Shown here: positions 1 to 6,322 of the stretch, one piece after another
How positions within the stretch are numbered: position 1 is the stretch's first letter
How the letters are laid out: every line of letters begins with the position of its first letter
NCBI GenBank assembly: GCA_016213125.1
Contig: JACRBR010000205.1
Location: 1 to 11,757, forward strand
DNA length: 11,757 nt
Reading direction: 5' to 3'
From: Chloroflexota bacterium
GTDB lineage: Bacteria; Chloroflexota; Dehalococcoidia; DSTF01; JACRBR01
Notes under the pieces: model-generated
Database searches by the model: none
The model's input: the letters and a program-made list of their open reading frames with translations, nothing else
Told to the model about the DNA's origin: nothing
Position numbers and translations under genes: made by a program

Positions 1-108
1 CAGGGCCCGGCGCTTGTGAAGTGCGCTCGAACGCACGTCCCCGAGGCCGAGATCCGCGTTAGAACAGACCTCGCGGGCCTCGACCGCGTGCTCGTGGTGC
101 GGAAGTGA
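1..108 (+). CDS. prmC: C-terminal end of a probable peptide chain release factor N5-glutamine methyltransferase (PrmC/HemK), 5' truncated by the window
   Basis: Only the last 35 codons are present, read in frame 1 to the TGA at 106-108. The end of the product reads PEAEIRVRTDLAGLDRVLVV, then RK. PrmC/HemK methyltransferases typically end in just this way, with a beta strand, a 'DLAGxxRVVV' segment and then the terminus. PrmC methylates the GGQ glutamine of release factors RF1 and RF2 using S-adenosylmethionine, in the cytoplasm. The catalytic NPPY motif would lie upstream of the window, so the call rests on the C-terminal signature alone. The stop codon lies 14 nt before the best start of the next gene, suggesting an operon. 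Other class I methyltransferases could end similarly. Confidence 0.6.
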   Translation, partial: QGPALVKCARTHVPEAEIRVRTDLAGLDRVLVVRK

Positions 109-109
109 C

Positions 110-116
110 GGAGGAA
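110..116 (+). promoter_or_regulatory. Ribosome binding site that decides the start of the small hypothetical gene
   Basis: GGAGGAA lies just after the prmC stop and 6-8 nt before the GTG at 123. The earlier in-frame GTG at 105, which would overlap the prmC stop as GTGA, has no such site in front of it. The downstream GTG is therefore the better start. Confidence 0.6.
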
Positions 117-122
117 GCAAGC

Positions 123-500
123 GTGCCGGATCGAGAGACGCTGCGAGAAGCTGTCGAAGCCCAGGCGCGCGCCCTGGTAGCGGGTGACCTGGCGACGTTC
201 GCCTCGTTCGCGACACCGCAGGCGCTCCCACCCATGTATCGCGCGCCGCGCGCCGGATCCGCCAGCAGCTATGACATCGTCGACATCGAGGCGGCCGGGG
301 ATGGCCAGGGGCGCAGCGCGGTCCGGTTTCGCGGGCCATCGTCATACGTGATGCGCGCGGACTGGCAGCGCACCAGCAGCGGCTGGAAGGCCGTTGCACT
401 CGAGATTCCTCCCGAAGCCGTTCGCGCATCGTGGTGGCGCCGCATGTTGCGCCTCGGTCCCGACACGCAGCCCGCCGCGCGGCGCGAGGACCTCAGTTGA
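123..500 (+). CDS. Small hypothetical protein (125 aa), possibly NTF2/SnoaL-like
   Basis: I do not recognise a characterised family. The product is a soluble-looking protein of 125 residues with no signal peptide or membrane segment. It opens with a helical stretch (REAVEAQARALVAGDLATFASF), here shown as two short halves: REAVEAQARA and LVAGDLATFASF. Alternating strand-like segments follow (YDIVDIEAAG, SAVRFRG, SYVMRADWQR, GWKAVALEI). A helix followed by an 'ALVAGDLATF' motif and then beta strands, one with a central 'DWQRTSSGWKAV' hairpin, resembles the NTF2-like/SnoaL fold in which 'W...dGkWki' ends the sheet. That is fold-level inference only. An alternative GTG start at 105 would add six residues. 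It sits between prmC and the hydrolase gene, and its TGA (498-500) overlaps the hydrolase TTG start, so the two are probably translationally coupled. Confidence 0.7.
   Translation: MPDRETLREAVEAQARALVAGDLATFASFATPQALPPMYRAPRAGSASSYDIVDIEAAGDGQGRSAVRFRGPSSYVMRADWQRTSSGWKAVALEIPPEAVRASWWRRMLRLGPDTQPAARREDLS
486..490 (+). promoter_or_regulatory. Ribosome binding site supporting a TTG start for the hydrolase
   Basis: GAGGA is followed by a 6-nt spacer (CCTCAG) and then TTG at 497-499, which overlaps the preceding TGA as TTGA. This favours the TTG over the in-frame GTG at 431. The GTG would add 22 residues read from inside the upstream gene. Confidence 0.6.
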
Positions 501-1108
501 GCTTCCACGAGCGTGCGTTAGAGCTGGCCTCCGGCGGCCTGCAGCTCGAGGCCATGCTGCACGAGGGCGACGGCGCGCTGGCCGCGCTCGTCCTGCACCC
601 GCATCCACAGTACGGCGGGGACATGGACAACCACGTCGTGCTGGCCGCTTGCCATGCCTTGGCCGATGATGGCGCGACCACGCTTCGGTTCAACTTCCGC
701 GGAGCCGGCCGAAGCCAGGGCGCCTATGACGGCGGCCGGGGCGAGGCCGAAGACGCGCGTGCGGCCGTGGCGGCGCTCCGCGCTCTCAAACCCGACGCCC
801 CGGTACTCCTCGCCGGATACTCGTTCGGTGCGATGGTCGCGGCCGGGATCGCGGCCGATGCCGCTCCCGCGGGCCTGGTGCTGGTGTCTCCACCCCTGGG
901 CATGGGTGCACTCCCCCCAAATCCTGGCGTGCCGCTCATGGTGATTACCGGGGACCGCGACCCGGTGTGCCGTGCGGAGGCCGCGCTCGCGCTTGCGTCC
1001 GACGCTGTTCGCGTTGTGGTAGTGCCGGGCGCCGACCACGGGTGGTGGCCTGGAGTGGACGCGCTGCAAGCTGAATTGCTCGCTTTCGAACGAGCCCTGC
1101 CCCTCTGA
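497..1108 (+). CDS. Alpha/beta hydrolase (203 aa), dienelactone hydrolase/serine esterase-like
   Basis: This is a small cytoplasmic alpha/beta-hydrolase with the full set of family landmarks. The HPHPxxGG oxyanion-hole motif is at residues 34-41, and FNFRGAGRS is at 65-73. The nucleophile elbow GYSFG places the catalytic Ser at about 109. An acid is carried by GDRDPV (Asp153 or Asp155) and the catalytic His is His181 in GADHGWW. The length (about 200 aa) and the 'HPHP...GGxxxN' and 'RFNFRGxGxSxG' spacing match the compact family of predicted alpha/beta-superfamily hydrolases often annotated as dienelactone hydrolase-like; the substrate is unknown. The start is the TTG overlapping the previous stop, chosen for its GAGGA site. 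It is probably the last gene of the short prmC-linked operon, with 30 nt before the next GTG. Confidence 0.88.
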   Translation: MSFHERALELASGGLQLEAMLHEGDGALAALVLHPHPQYGGDMDNHVVLAACHALADDGATTLRFNFRGAGRSQGAYDGGRGEAEDARAAVAALRALKPDAPVLLAGYSFGAMVAAGIAADAAPAGLVLVSPPLGMGALPPNPGVPLMVITGDRDPVCRAEAALALASDAVRVVVVPGADHGWWPGVDALQAELLAFERALPL

Positions 1109-1138
1109 GAGCCCCGCGCATCAGCCGATATAGCTAAT

Positions 1139-3526
1139 GTGACGTCGGCAGCCACACTTTCCGAGGAAGCACGCCGCGAGGTCGCGAGCATTGTCCGCGT
1201 GTCGCGGATTGCGGGCGTCATCGTGGCTGCGGCCCTGGCCGGGGCCACGATCGCGATTAACCAGGGTAACCTCCAATCGATTCAGTTCGTCTCGGGCCTC
1301 CTCACGGTAGGGGCGGGGCTCGTCGCCTTTGTCGCCCTCTCCACGCTCGCCCGTCAGGGTCACGCGCGCATCCTGGAGCGGAGCCTCGGCGAGGTCAGCC
1401 AGCTTAGCGAGGAGTTGCGCAGGCTGGCGGAACGTGACTCGCTCACCGGCCTCCTCAACCACGGCTCGTTCAACGCCTCGCTCGAGGCGGCGCTGGCGAC
1501 CGCGAAGGCCGAGGGCTCCACGCTCAGCCTGGTCGTCGCGGACCTGGACAACTTCAAGACCATGAACGATGCCTTCGGACATCATTTCGGCGATGCTGTG
1601 CTCTGCGATGTCGCCGGCGTGTTTGGGTCGATCGGTGGCGGCGAGGCCATCGCCGCGCGCCTGGGTGGCGACGAGTTCGCCGTCATCCTGCCCGGCGTCA
1701 CCCGCGCCGAGGCCGTGGACACGATCCGCGAGGTGGAGGACGCGCTCTCTCGCCTGAGAACCCTCGATCACGAGACGGCCGCACTCGGCAGCTTTGGCAT
1801 CGGCACGTATCCCGACGACGGGGCCTCCGTGCAGGCGCTGTTCACCGCGGCTGATGGGCGCATGTACAGCGAGAAGCACCGCCGCAAGGCTGAGTCGTTG
1901 GCGAACGTGGCCGGGGCTTCGCGCAAGTTGTTCGTGCGCGCCGGGCGGGCCATGCGCCCGGACCACAGCATGGCGCAGATCCTCCAGGAGATCGCGGACG
2001 CCACATTCCAGGAGTTCTCACTCCTCGCGTGCGCCATCACGATCCCCGGGCAGGAGCCACACCCGCCGCTTGGCGTGCTGACGGCCGCGGAGCGGCTCGC
2101 CGGTGTGCTCGGCGCCATCGCGGACGCTCCCGAAGTCTTCCACGACTCCCTCGATGGCGCGCTGCCCGGCGATGCCTGGATCATCGACGTTCCCGTGCCG
2201 GACGAGTCGGGCGCGCCGGGCCGCCTGCTGCTTGCGGGCCAGCCGACCACCTCGTTCCGCCCGGACGCCTCGGTGGTCGTGGCCCTGGCCGACCTGGTGC
2301 AGGCGGTGGTAGCCAGCGGGCGCGCGCACGAGGACGCACGGCGTGCCGGCCGCGAGCGCGATATCCACAACGACCTGGCGGAGGTGCTGGCCCGCGGCGG
2401 TCTGCTGCAAGAGCGCATGGCGGCCGTGACGCGCCTCATCGCCGAGTTCACGGGCGTCACCGCCGTCTCGATCGAGGGCTTCCGCGGGGTGGAAGGCCGC
2501 CCGCACCCGCTGGCCGAAAGCCTGATGTTCGGCGCGACGGCGACCTTCTTCCGCGACTGGCAGCTCGCGCGGTCTGAGCCGGAGGCCCAGGCCCTCCAGG
2601 CCCGTCTGGCAGAGGATGCGCCCTGCGTGATCGTCGATATCGAACGCGACGATCGGCTGTCCGCGACCCAACGCGCGTTGCTGATCGAGTCCGGCGTACA
2701 GTCGGTTGCGGTAGCCGCCATCAGATTCGACGGCGAGGCGATCGCCCTGCTTGGCGCCGCAAGTTTCAGAAGCGACTTCTTCACAACCGACATGGTCAAT
2801 GTGCTTACAACAATTGCCGACCACCTGGCCCCCGCGATCAAGGTGGCGCTCCTCCGCGATCAGCTCGAGGCGTCGTTCGCCCAGCTGGAGCAGGCAAGCC
2901 GCGAGTCGCTTGCCCGTCTCGCCGATGCGGCCGAGGCACGCGACCCCCACACCGCCGGGCACCTGCGCCGCATCGGCGCGTACACCTACGAGCTGGCGCG
3001 GCAGGTCGGCCTCTCGCACGAGGAGGCGACGGCCATTCGCGGCGCTTCGGCCGTGCACGACCTGGGCAAGCTCAGCCTCTCCGACGAACTGCTCTCGAAG
3101 CCGGGCCGCCTGACGGAAGACGACTGGACGCAGATGCGCCAGCATCCCTCCCAGGGTGAGCGCCTCATCGGCGATTCCCCGAAGTTCGAGCTGGAGCGCG
3201 CCGTCGCAAGGTGGCACCACGAGCGCTGGGATGGCTCCGGCTATCCCGACGGCCTGAAGGGCGCCGAGATCCCACTGCCCGCGCGCATCGTTGCCGTCGC
3301 CGATGCTTTTGACGCGCTGACCACGCAGCGCCCCTATAAGCCGGCGTGGACCGTCGATATGGCGTGTGCCGAGATCGCACGGGAGCGCGGCCGTCTGTTC
3401 TGTCCCGTCGTTGTGGATGCGATGCAGGAGCTGTGGCGGTCCGGCCGCCTGCTGGACCTGCTCGCGGAATCTGACCTCGACACCGGCATCCTGCACTTCC
3501 ACGACGGTCTCACGAACGTCGCCTAG
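1139..3526 (+). CDS. Membrane-anchored bifunctional cyclic di-GMP protein: GGDEF diguanylate cyclase, GAF-like regions, HD-GYP phosphodiesterase (795 aa)
   Basis: Two N-terminal hydrophobic helices (residues about 23-42 and 50-70) form a hairpin anchor, followed by a short coiled linker (76-98). The GGDEF domain covers about 99-250: SLTGLLNH, the metal site ADLDNFK (134-140), NDAFGHHFGD, and an intact LGGDEF signature (175-180). It should condense two GTP to c-di-GMP. The usual RxxD inhibitory site ahead of GGDEF is absent (GGEA instead). Residues about 262-395 and 405-575 look like two sensor modules, GAF-like by position and pattern, ligand unknown. The HD-GYP domain (about 588-770) keeps E599, H608, H640-D641, H669, H693-H694, the GYP at 701-703 and D722. 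It should hydrolyse c-di-GMP. A usual FDP near the end reads FCP (754-756). Start: GTG, with no clear Shine-Dalgarno; an AT-rich GATATAGCTAAT lies directly upstream. Confidence 0.93.
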   Translation: MTSAATLSEEARREVASIVRVSRIAGVIVAAALAGATIAINQGNLQSIQFVSGLLTVGAGLVAFVALSTLARQGHARILERSLGEVSQLSEELRRLAERDSLTGLLNHGSFNASLEAALATAKAEGSTLSLVVADLDNFKTMNDAFGHHFGDAVLCDVAGVFGSIGGGEAIAARLGGDEFAVILPGVTRAEAVDTIREVEDALSRLRTLDHETAALGSFGIGTYPDDGASVQALFTAADGRMYSEKHRRKAESLANVAGASRKLFVRAGRAMRPDHSMAQILQEIADATFQEFSLLACAITIPGQEPHPPLGVLTAAERLAGVLGAIADAPEVFHDSLDGALPGDAWIIDVPVPDESGAPGRLLLAGQPTTSFRPDASVVVALADLVQAVVASGRAHEDARRAGRERDIHNDLAEVLARGGLLQERMAAVTRLIAEFTGVTAVSIEGFRGVEGRPHPLAESLMFGATATFFRDWQLARSEPEAQALQARLAEDAPCVIVDIERDDRLSATQRALLIESGVQSVAVAAIRFDGEAIALLGAASFRSDFFTTDMVNVLTTIADHLAPAIKVALLRDQLEASFAQLEQASRESLARLADAAEARDPHTAGHLRRIGAYTYELARQVGLSHEEATAIRGASAVHDLGKLSLSDELLSKPGRLTEDDWTQMRQHPSQGERLIGDSPKFELERAVARWHHERWDGSGYPDGLKGAEIPLPARIVAVADAFDALTTQRPYKPAWTVDMACAEIARERGRLFCPVVVDAMQELWRSGRLLDLLAESDLDTGILHFHDGLTNVA

Positions 3527-3559
3527 CCCGCCCCGGCTCGTGGTTCCCGCGATGCATGT

Positions 3560-3578
3560 GCCCGCGACGCACGCGGGC
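3560..3578 (+). terminator. Terminator-like hairpin after the GGDEF/HD-GYP gene
   Basis: GCCCGCG and CGCGGGC form a perfect 7-bp stem around a 5-nt loop (ACGCA), 34 nt downstream of the stop. No T-run follows, so it is not a textbook intrinsic terminator. It could stall polymerase or protect the 3' end. Confidence 0.35.
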
Positions 3579-3652
3579 GCCCCTCGCGATAGCTCCGCGC
3601 ACCGCTGTACAACGCCCGGATCCGGCCGGCCGGTTAACGACGCCAACCCGCA

Positions 3653-3678
3653 TTGACAGCGCTGGAAACCCTCATAAG
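3653..3678 (+). promoter_or_regulatory. Candidate promoter upstream of the stalked surface protein
   Basis: A perfect -35 consensus TTGACA (3653-3658) is followed by CATAAG (3673-3678), which matches four of six -10 positions. The spacer is only 14 nt, shorter than the ideal 17, so activity is doubtful. It is the best sigma70-type candidate in the gap. Confidence 0.25.
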
Positions 3679-3809
3679 CCGGCGCCTCCAGACTCGGCCG
3701 GCGGGCGCTCAAGGGCGCTCCCCGATTCCGGCGCCCCTGCCGAACGCCAACCATCGAAGTGTGAGAACCGCCGTGGACGTGCGGGTGGCCGGCGCTGGAA
3801 GCGCACCAG

Positions 3810-6116
3810 GTGGCCGGTTCCGCAGCTTCCGAAGTGCCACTCGGCTCTCACCGAGGTCAACAGATTCGGGCACCGCGTCCGAGGTTGACCTCAGGGGTTG
3901 GGACGAGCCTGCGTGCGCTGCAGGCCCGGACATGGGGGTGTGTTCTGAGGTACCTACGCTTCGCTACGTCGCTGCGCCACGCCCTGGCGCAGGTGCGCTG
4001 GCTGCCGCTGGCAGTCATCATCGGCGGTTCGTCCGCCTTCTTCGCGCTCACGCTTGCGTCTGGAAGCCAGAGCCAGGCGCCGGGCGCGACCTACGTCGAG
4101 TTCCCGCCGGTCACGCCACAGCGCGCTTCTGCGCGAACGGACACAGCCCCGCCTGCGCCGCCCGCGGGCTCGCGCGGTCCCGAGGCGTCGGTCGGGCAAT
4201 CGCACGACGCGTCGGTTCAAGACCTGCCTGCCGCTCCCGGTGATGACGGCCTCGTCATCACCGCGCCGGAGGCATACGCGCCGGATGAGCAGGGCGAGCC
4301 GGTCGCCCAGTTCAGCGTTTCCTCACAGGACCTGCGTGAGGTCCTGCGCAAGTTCCGCCGCAGCGACTCTGACAACGACGACGTGCAAGGGCCGGCGTCC
4401 GCCTCGACCGGACTGGGCTTGCCGACAGAGGTTCCGTCGCCCACGTTGACGCCAGTCGTCGCCGAAGCGACCGTCCTGCCGACAGTGACCGCCACGCAAG
4501 TCAGCGAGGAGAACACCCCGGCCACGCCGGAAGATGCCTCGCCGACGCCCTCCGCGGTCCCTACCTCGACGCCGACACCGACGGCGAGCCCGGTGCCGAC
4601 CTTCACGGCTACGGCAGACGCGCCCGCAGAAACGGACACGCCGATCACTATCCCTTCGACTGCGACGAAGACGCCTGTGCCTGCGGTAGCGACGGATACC
4701 GCCACGGCGACGAAGACGCCCGCCCCGCCCCCTGCGACCGCCACGAACACGCCCGCGAACACGGCTACAAACACGGCGACCAGGACGGCGACCAACACGC
4801 CGACGAAGACATCGACGAACACACCCGTGCCGCCGGCCGCGACGAACACGCCGACGAACACGGCCGTACCGTCCACCGCGACGAACACGCCAGCGCCCAC
4901 GGCCACGCTCGGAAGTCTGGCCGCGACACCGACGCCGACACCGACCATGGGCGTCCCTTCGAACGAGGACATAACGCCCCTGGGCACGTCGACCTTCACG
5001 CCGACGAGCACGCCGCTGCCGCCCACACCAACGCCGACGCCGACGCGCACGCCGACGCCGCTCCCGCCGACGCCGACCAAGACGCCTCTGCCCCCGACGG
5101 CGACGCCGCTGCCGGCGACAGCCACACCGACGCCGTTGCCGCCGACTGCGACGCCGACGACTGGAGCGGCCACAAGGAACAAGTTCCTCCAGCCCTTCTC
5201 GTCGACATCGGTGTGGAACATGCCGATTGGCTCCGGCGCGACCTACCAGGCCATCTCCCTGCCGAACACGGAGTACGTGCATGAGGACGAGATCCTGGGC
5301 ATGGACGCCTCAGCGCCGCTGCGCCCGACCTTCAACCGGAACGCCTGGGACGCGACCTGCTCCGGGGGCACGTCGTACGGGCAGTTCCCGGTGCCCAACA
5401 GCCTCATCACGGACGTCACGTCAGGCAGCTATCTGCCGAACAACACGGCGGCCATGATCAAGGCTGACGGACGGACCATCCAGGAGGGGATCTGGGTCGC
5501 CCGATGTTCCGGCACGGGACCGCTCTACTGGGGCCTGACGCTGGGCTCCCACGACATCTACGGCGACGGCGTCAGCGGCTTCTACGGCGGCCACGGCGGG
5601 TCCGGGCTCTCGGCGGTCGGCGGATCGCTCAGGCTCTGGGAGGTCACCGGCACGGCCGCCATCGCGCACGCGCTCAAGGTGACCCTGCCCGTCAGCGCGC
5701 TGAGCAACTGCAGCAGCGGCTATCGCTGGCCGGCGCAGATCGCCGACTCGGGCTACAGCAGCCCCGGCTCCTGGTCGTTCTACTCGGGCAGCGTCTGCGC
5801 CATGCGGATGGGAAGCCTCATCGCACTGCCGCCCACGGAGAACTGCAACACGCTGGTGACCGCCACGCTGGCGCGGCGCATCTGTCACGCCCTGCAAGAC
5901 TACGGCGCGTACGTGGTGGACACGCACCCGAATGTCGCCGGCTGGAGCCCCAGCACGCTAAACGGCGAGATCGGCACGGCCCCGGCCGTGGAGGCGGTCG
6001 GCGGCCAGCTTCTAACGCTGTTCGCCCGGCTGAAGGTCGTGTCCAACAACAGCCCGACGACCGTTGGCGGGGGAGGCACGCCACGGGTCCCACTGGCCCC
6101 GCCAATCAGTAACTGA
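3810..6116 (+). CDS. Membrane-anchored, Thr/Pro-stalked extracellular protein with a C-terminal domain of unknown function (up to 768 aa)
   Basis: The start is uncertain. GTG 3810 is the outermost, but codons before about 3945 lack the gene's G/C third-position bias. GTG 3993 (residue 62) begins right at the signal anchor, and a well-placed ATG at 3932 is out of frame. Numbering is from 3810. Residues about 64-85 are one hydrophobic segment after an Arg-rich stretch (signal anchor, or signal peptide ending near SQSQA). A Pro/Ala linker follows, then an acidic patch SDSDNDD (about 185-191). A Thr/Pro stalk fills about 243-452. The last ~312 residues (457-768) form a domain shared with the next gene: PFSSxSxWNxxIGSGA, LPNNxAA, DGRTI, DIYGxG, GGHGGSGLS (593-601, His595), YRWPA, MGSLxALP, DYGAYVVD and the tail VGGGGTPRVPLAPPISN. 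Six cysteines in this domain suggest disulfides outside the cell. I do not recognise a characterised function; carbohydrate binding or hydrolysis is possible but unproven. Confidence 0.85.
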   Translation: MAGSAASEVPLGSHRGQQIRAPRPRLTSGVGTSLRALQARTWGCVLRYLRFATSLRHALAQVRWLPLAVIIGGSSAFFALTLASGSQSQAPGATYVEFPPVTPQRASARTDTAPPAPPAGSRGPEASVGQSHDASVQDLPAAPGDDGLVITAPEAYAPDEQGEPVAQFSVSSQDLREVLRKFRRSDSDNDDVQGPASASTGLGLPTEVPSPTLTPVVAEATVLPTVTATQVSEENTPATPEDASPTPSAVPTSTPTPTASPVPTFTATADAPAETDTPITIPSTATKTPVPAVATDTATATKTPAPPPATATNTPANTATNTATRTATNTPTKTSTNTPVPPAATNTPTNTAVPSTATNTPAPTATLGSLAATPTPTPTMGVPSNEDITPLGTSTFTPTSTPLPPTPTPTPTRTPTPLPPTPTKTPLPPTATPLPATATPTPLPPTATPTTGAATRNKFLQPFSSTSVWNMPIGSGATYQAISLPNTEYVHEDEILGMDASAPLRPTFNRNAWDATCSGGTSYGQFPVPNSLITDVTSGSYLPNNTAAMIKADGRTIQEGIWVARCSGTGPLYWGLTLGSHDIYGDGVSGFYGGHGGSGLSAVGGSLRLWEVTGTAAIAHALKVTLPVSALSNCSSGYRWPAQIADSGYSSPGSWSFYSGSVCAMRMGSLIALPPTENCNTLVTATLARRICHALQDYGAYVVDTHPNVAGWSPSTLNGEIGTAPAVEAVGGQLLTLFARLKVVSNNSPTTVGGGGTPRVPLAPPISN
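3853..3892 (+). promoter_or_regulatory. Interrupted inverted repeat, possible operator
   Basis: GAGGTCAAC (3853-3861) and its exact reverse complement GTTGACCTC (3884-3892) are separated by 22 nt. The half-site centres are 31 bp apart, close to three helical turns. This geometry suits a pair of protein-binding half-sites on one face of the helix; an RNA stem with a large loop is the alternative. It lies in the weakly coding stretch just ahead of the clear start of the surface-protein reading frame. Confidence 0.3.
4536..5162 (+). repeat. Thr/Pro-rich low-complexity stalk repeats
   Basis: Degenerate in-frame repeats encode units such as TPTPT, ATNTPT and PPTATP, built mainly from ACG, CCG, GCG and AAC codons. 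One 16-nt unit (CCGCGACGAACACGCC) occurs perfectly at 4837-4852 and 4876-4891, 39 nt (13 codons) apart. Other units are more diverged. Such stretches act as extended, often O-glycosylated spacers in surface proteins, and they can slip in replication, changing stalk length. The complementary strand is open here only because of the repeat composition. Confidence 0.85.
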
Positions 6117-6146
6117 GCCTGGAAGGGCTGGATCCAGGTTAATTCT

Positions 6147-6179
6147 CGCGAGGACAGGTTCGCCGAACCTGTCCTCGCG
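6147..6179 (+). terminator. Perfect 15-bp hairpin between the two paralogous surface-protein genes
   Basis: The arms CGCGAGGACAGGTTC and GAACCTGTCCTCGCG pair without mismatch around a 3-nt loop (GCC), starting 30 nt after the TAA-free TGA stop region of the first gene. No T-tract follows on either strand, so it may be a non-canonical terminator or an RNA-end barrier. It would separate transcription of the two paralogues. Confidence 0.6.
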
Positions 6180-6199
6180 CGTTATGGTCGGCCGGGGGG

Positions 6200-6230
6200 T
6201 TGACCCACCCCAAAGGCCGTCGTGTACCCT
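6200..6230 (+). promoter_or_regulatory. Candidate promoter for the dockerin-bearing paralogue
   Basis: TTGACC (6200-6205) matches five of six -35 positions. TACCCT (6225-6230) fits the relaxed TAnnnT -10 pattern common in high-GC bacteria, with a 19-nt spacer. Transcription would start near 6237, leaving a leader of about 85 nt before the ATG. It lies directly after the intergenic hairpin, which supports an independent transcription unit. Confidence 0.35.
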
Positions 6231-6312
6231 CGGCAGGTCACACCCCGACTCTCTGCATAACGGAACCCCGCCGCACCGCCGCCGGTCAACCCGGCGCGCT
6301 TCATGTTCGCGC

Positions 6313-6319
6313 AGGGAGG
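6313..6319 (+). promoter_or_regulatory. Ribosome binding site fixing the ATG start of the dockerin-bearing protein
   Basis: AGGGAGG sits 3 nt before the ATG at 6323, a short but workable spacing. The residues encoded just after this ATG form a textbook signal peptide. The reading frame stays open upstream, but those codons do not look like protein. Confidence 0.6.
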
Positions 6320-6322
6320 CCC

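Larger units (their letters stand above)
3527..3809 (+). other. Intergenic stretch with no convincing gene; probable terminator and regulatory leader, may extend to about 3945
   Basis: No reading frame here has a recognisable product or the strong G/C third-position bias of the neighbouring genes. The stretch holds a GC-rich hairpin (3560-3578), a 12-bp palindrome made of CCGG and GGCC units (3622-3633) and a perfect TTGACA hexamer (3653-3658). The weak codon bias continues to about 3945, although a frame is nominally open from 3810. Confidence 0.5.

Noticed and set aside
2018..3754. Minus-strand open frame of 578 codons opposite the GGDEF/HD-GYP gene
   Set aside because: A shadow of the high-GC sense gene, whose domains and catalytic motifs are unambiguous. 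The antisense product has no recognisable motif.
3653..4243. Plus-strand open frame of 196 codons before the stalked protein
   Set aside because: Its product is Arg/Ala/Pro-rich with no fold-like pattern. It overlaps the signal anchor of the real gene in another frame, and its TTG start coincides with the TTGACA hexamer.
4350..4390. Acidic SDSDNDD patch in the stalked protein as a second dockerin
   Set aside because: The spacing does not give a 12-residue loop with ligands at 1, 3, 5 and 12, and there is no second copy.
4536..5162. Repeats as a CRISPR array
   Set aside because: Units are short, degenerate and in frame, encode Thr/Pro, and have no fixed-length unique spacers.
4217..5221. Long open frame on the minus strand (334 codons) rich in Val and Gly
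   Set aside because: It is the complement of the Thr/Pro repeat codons (ACG, CCG, GCG), which cannot form stops on that strand. It has no start signals or domain.
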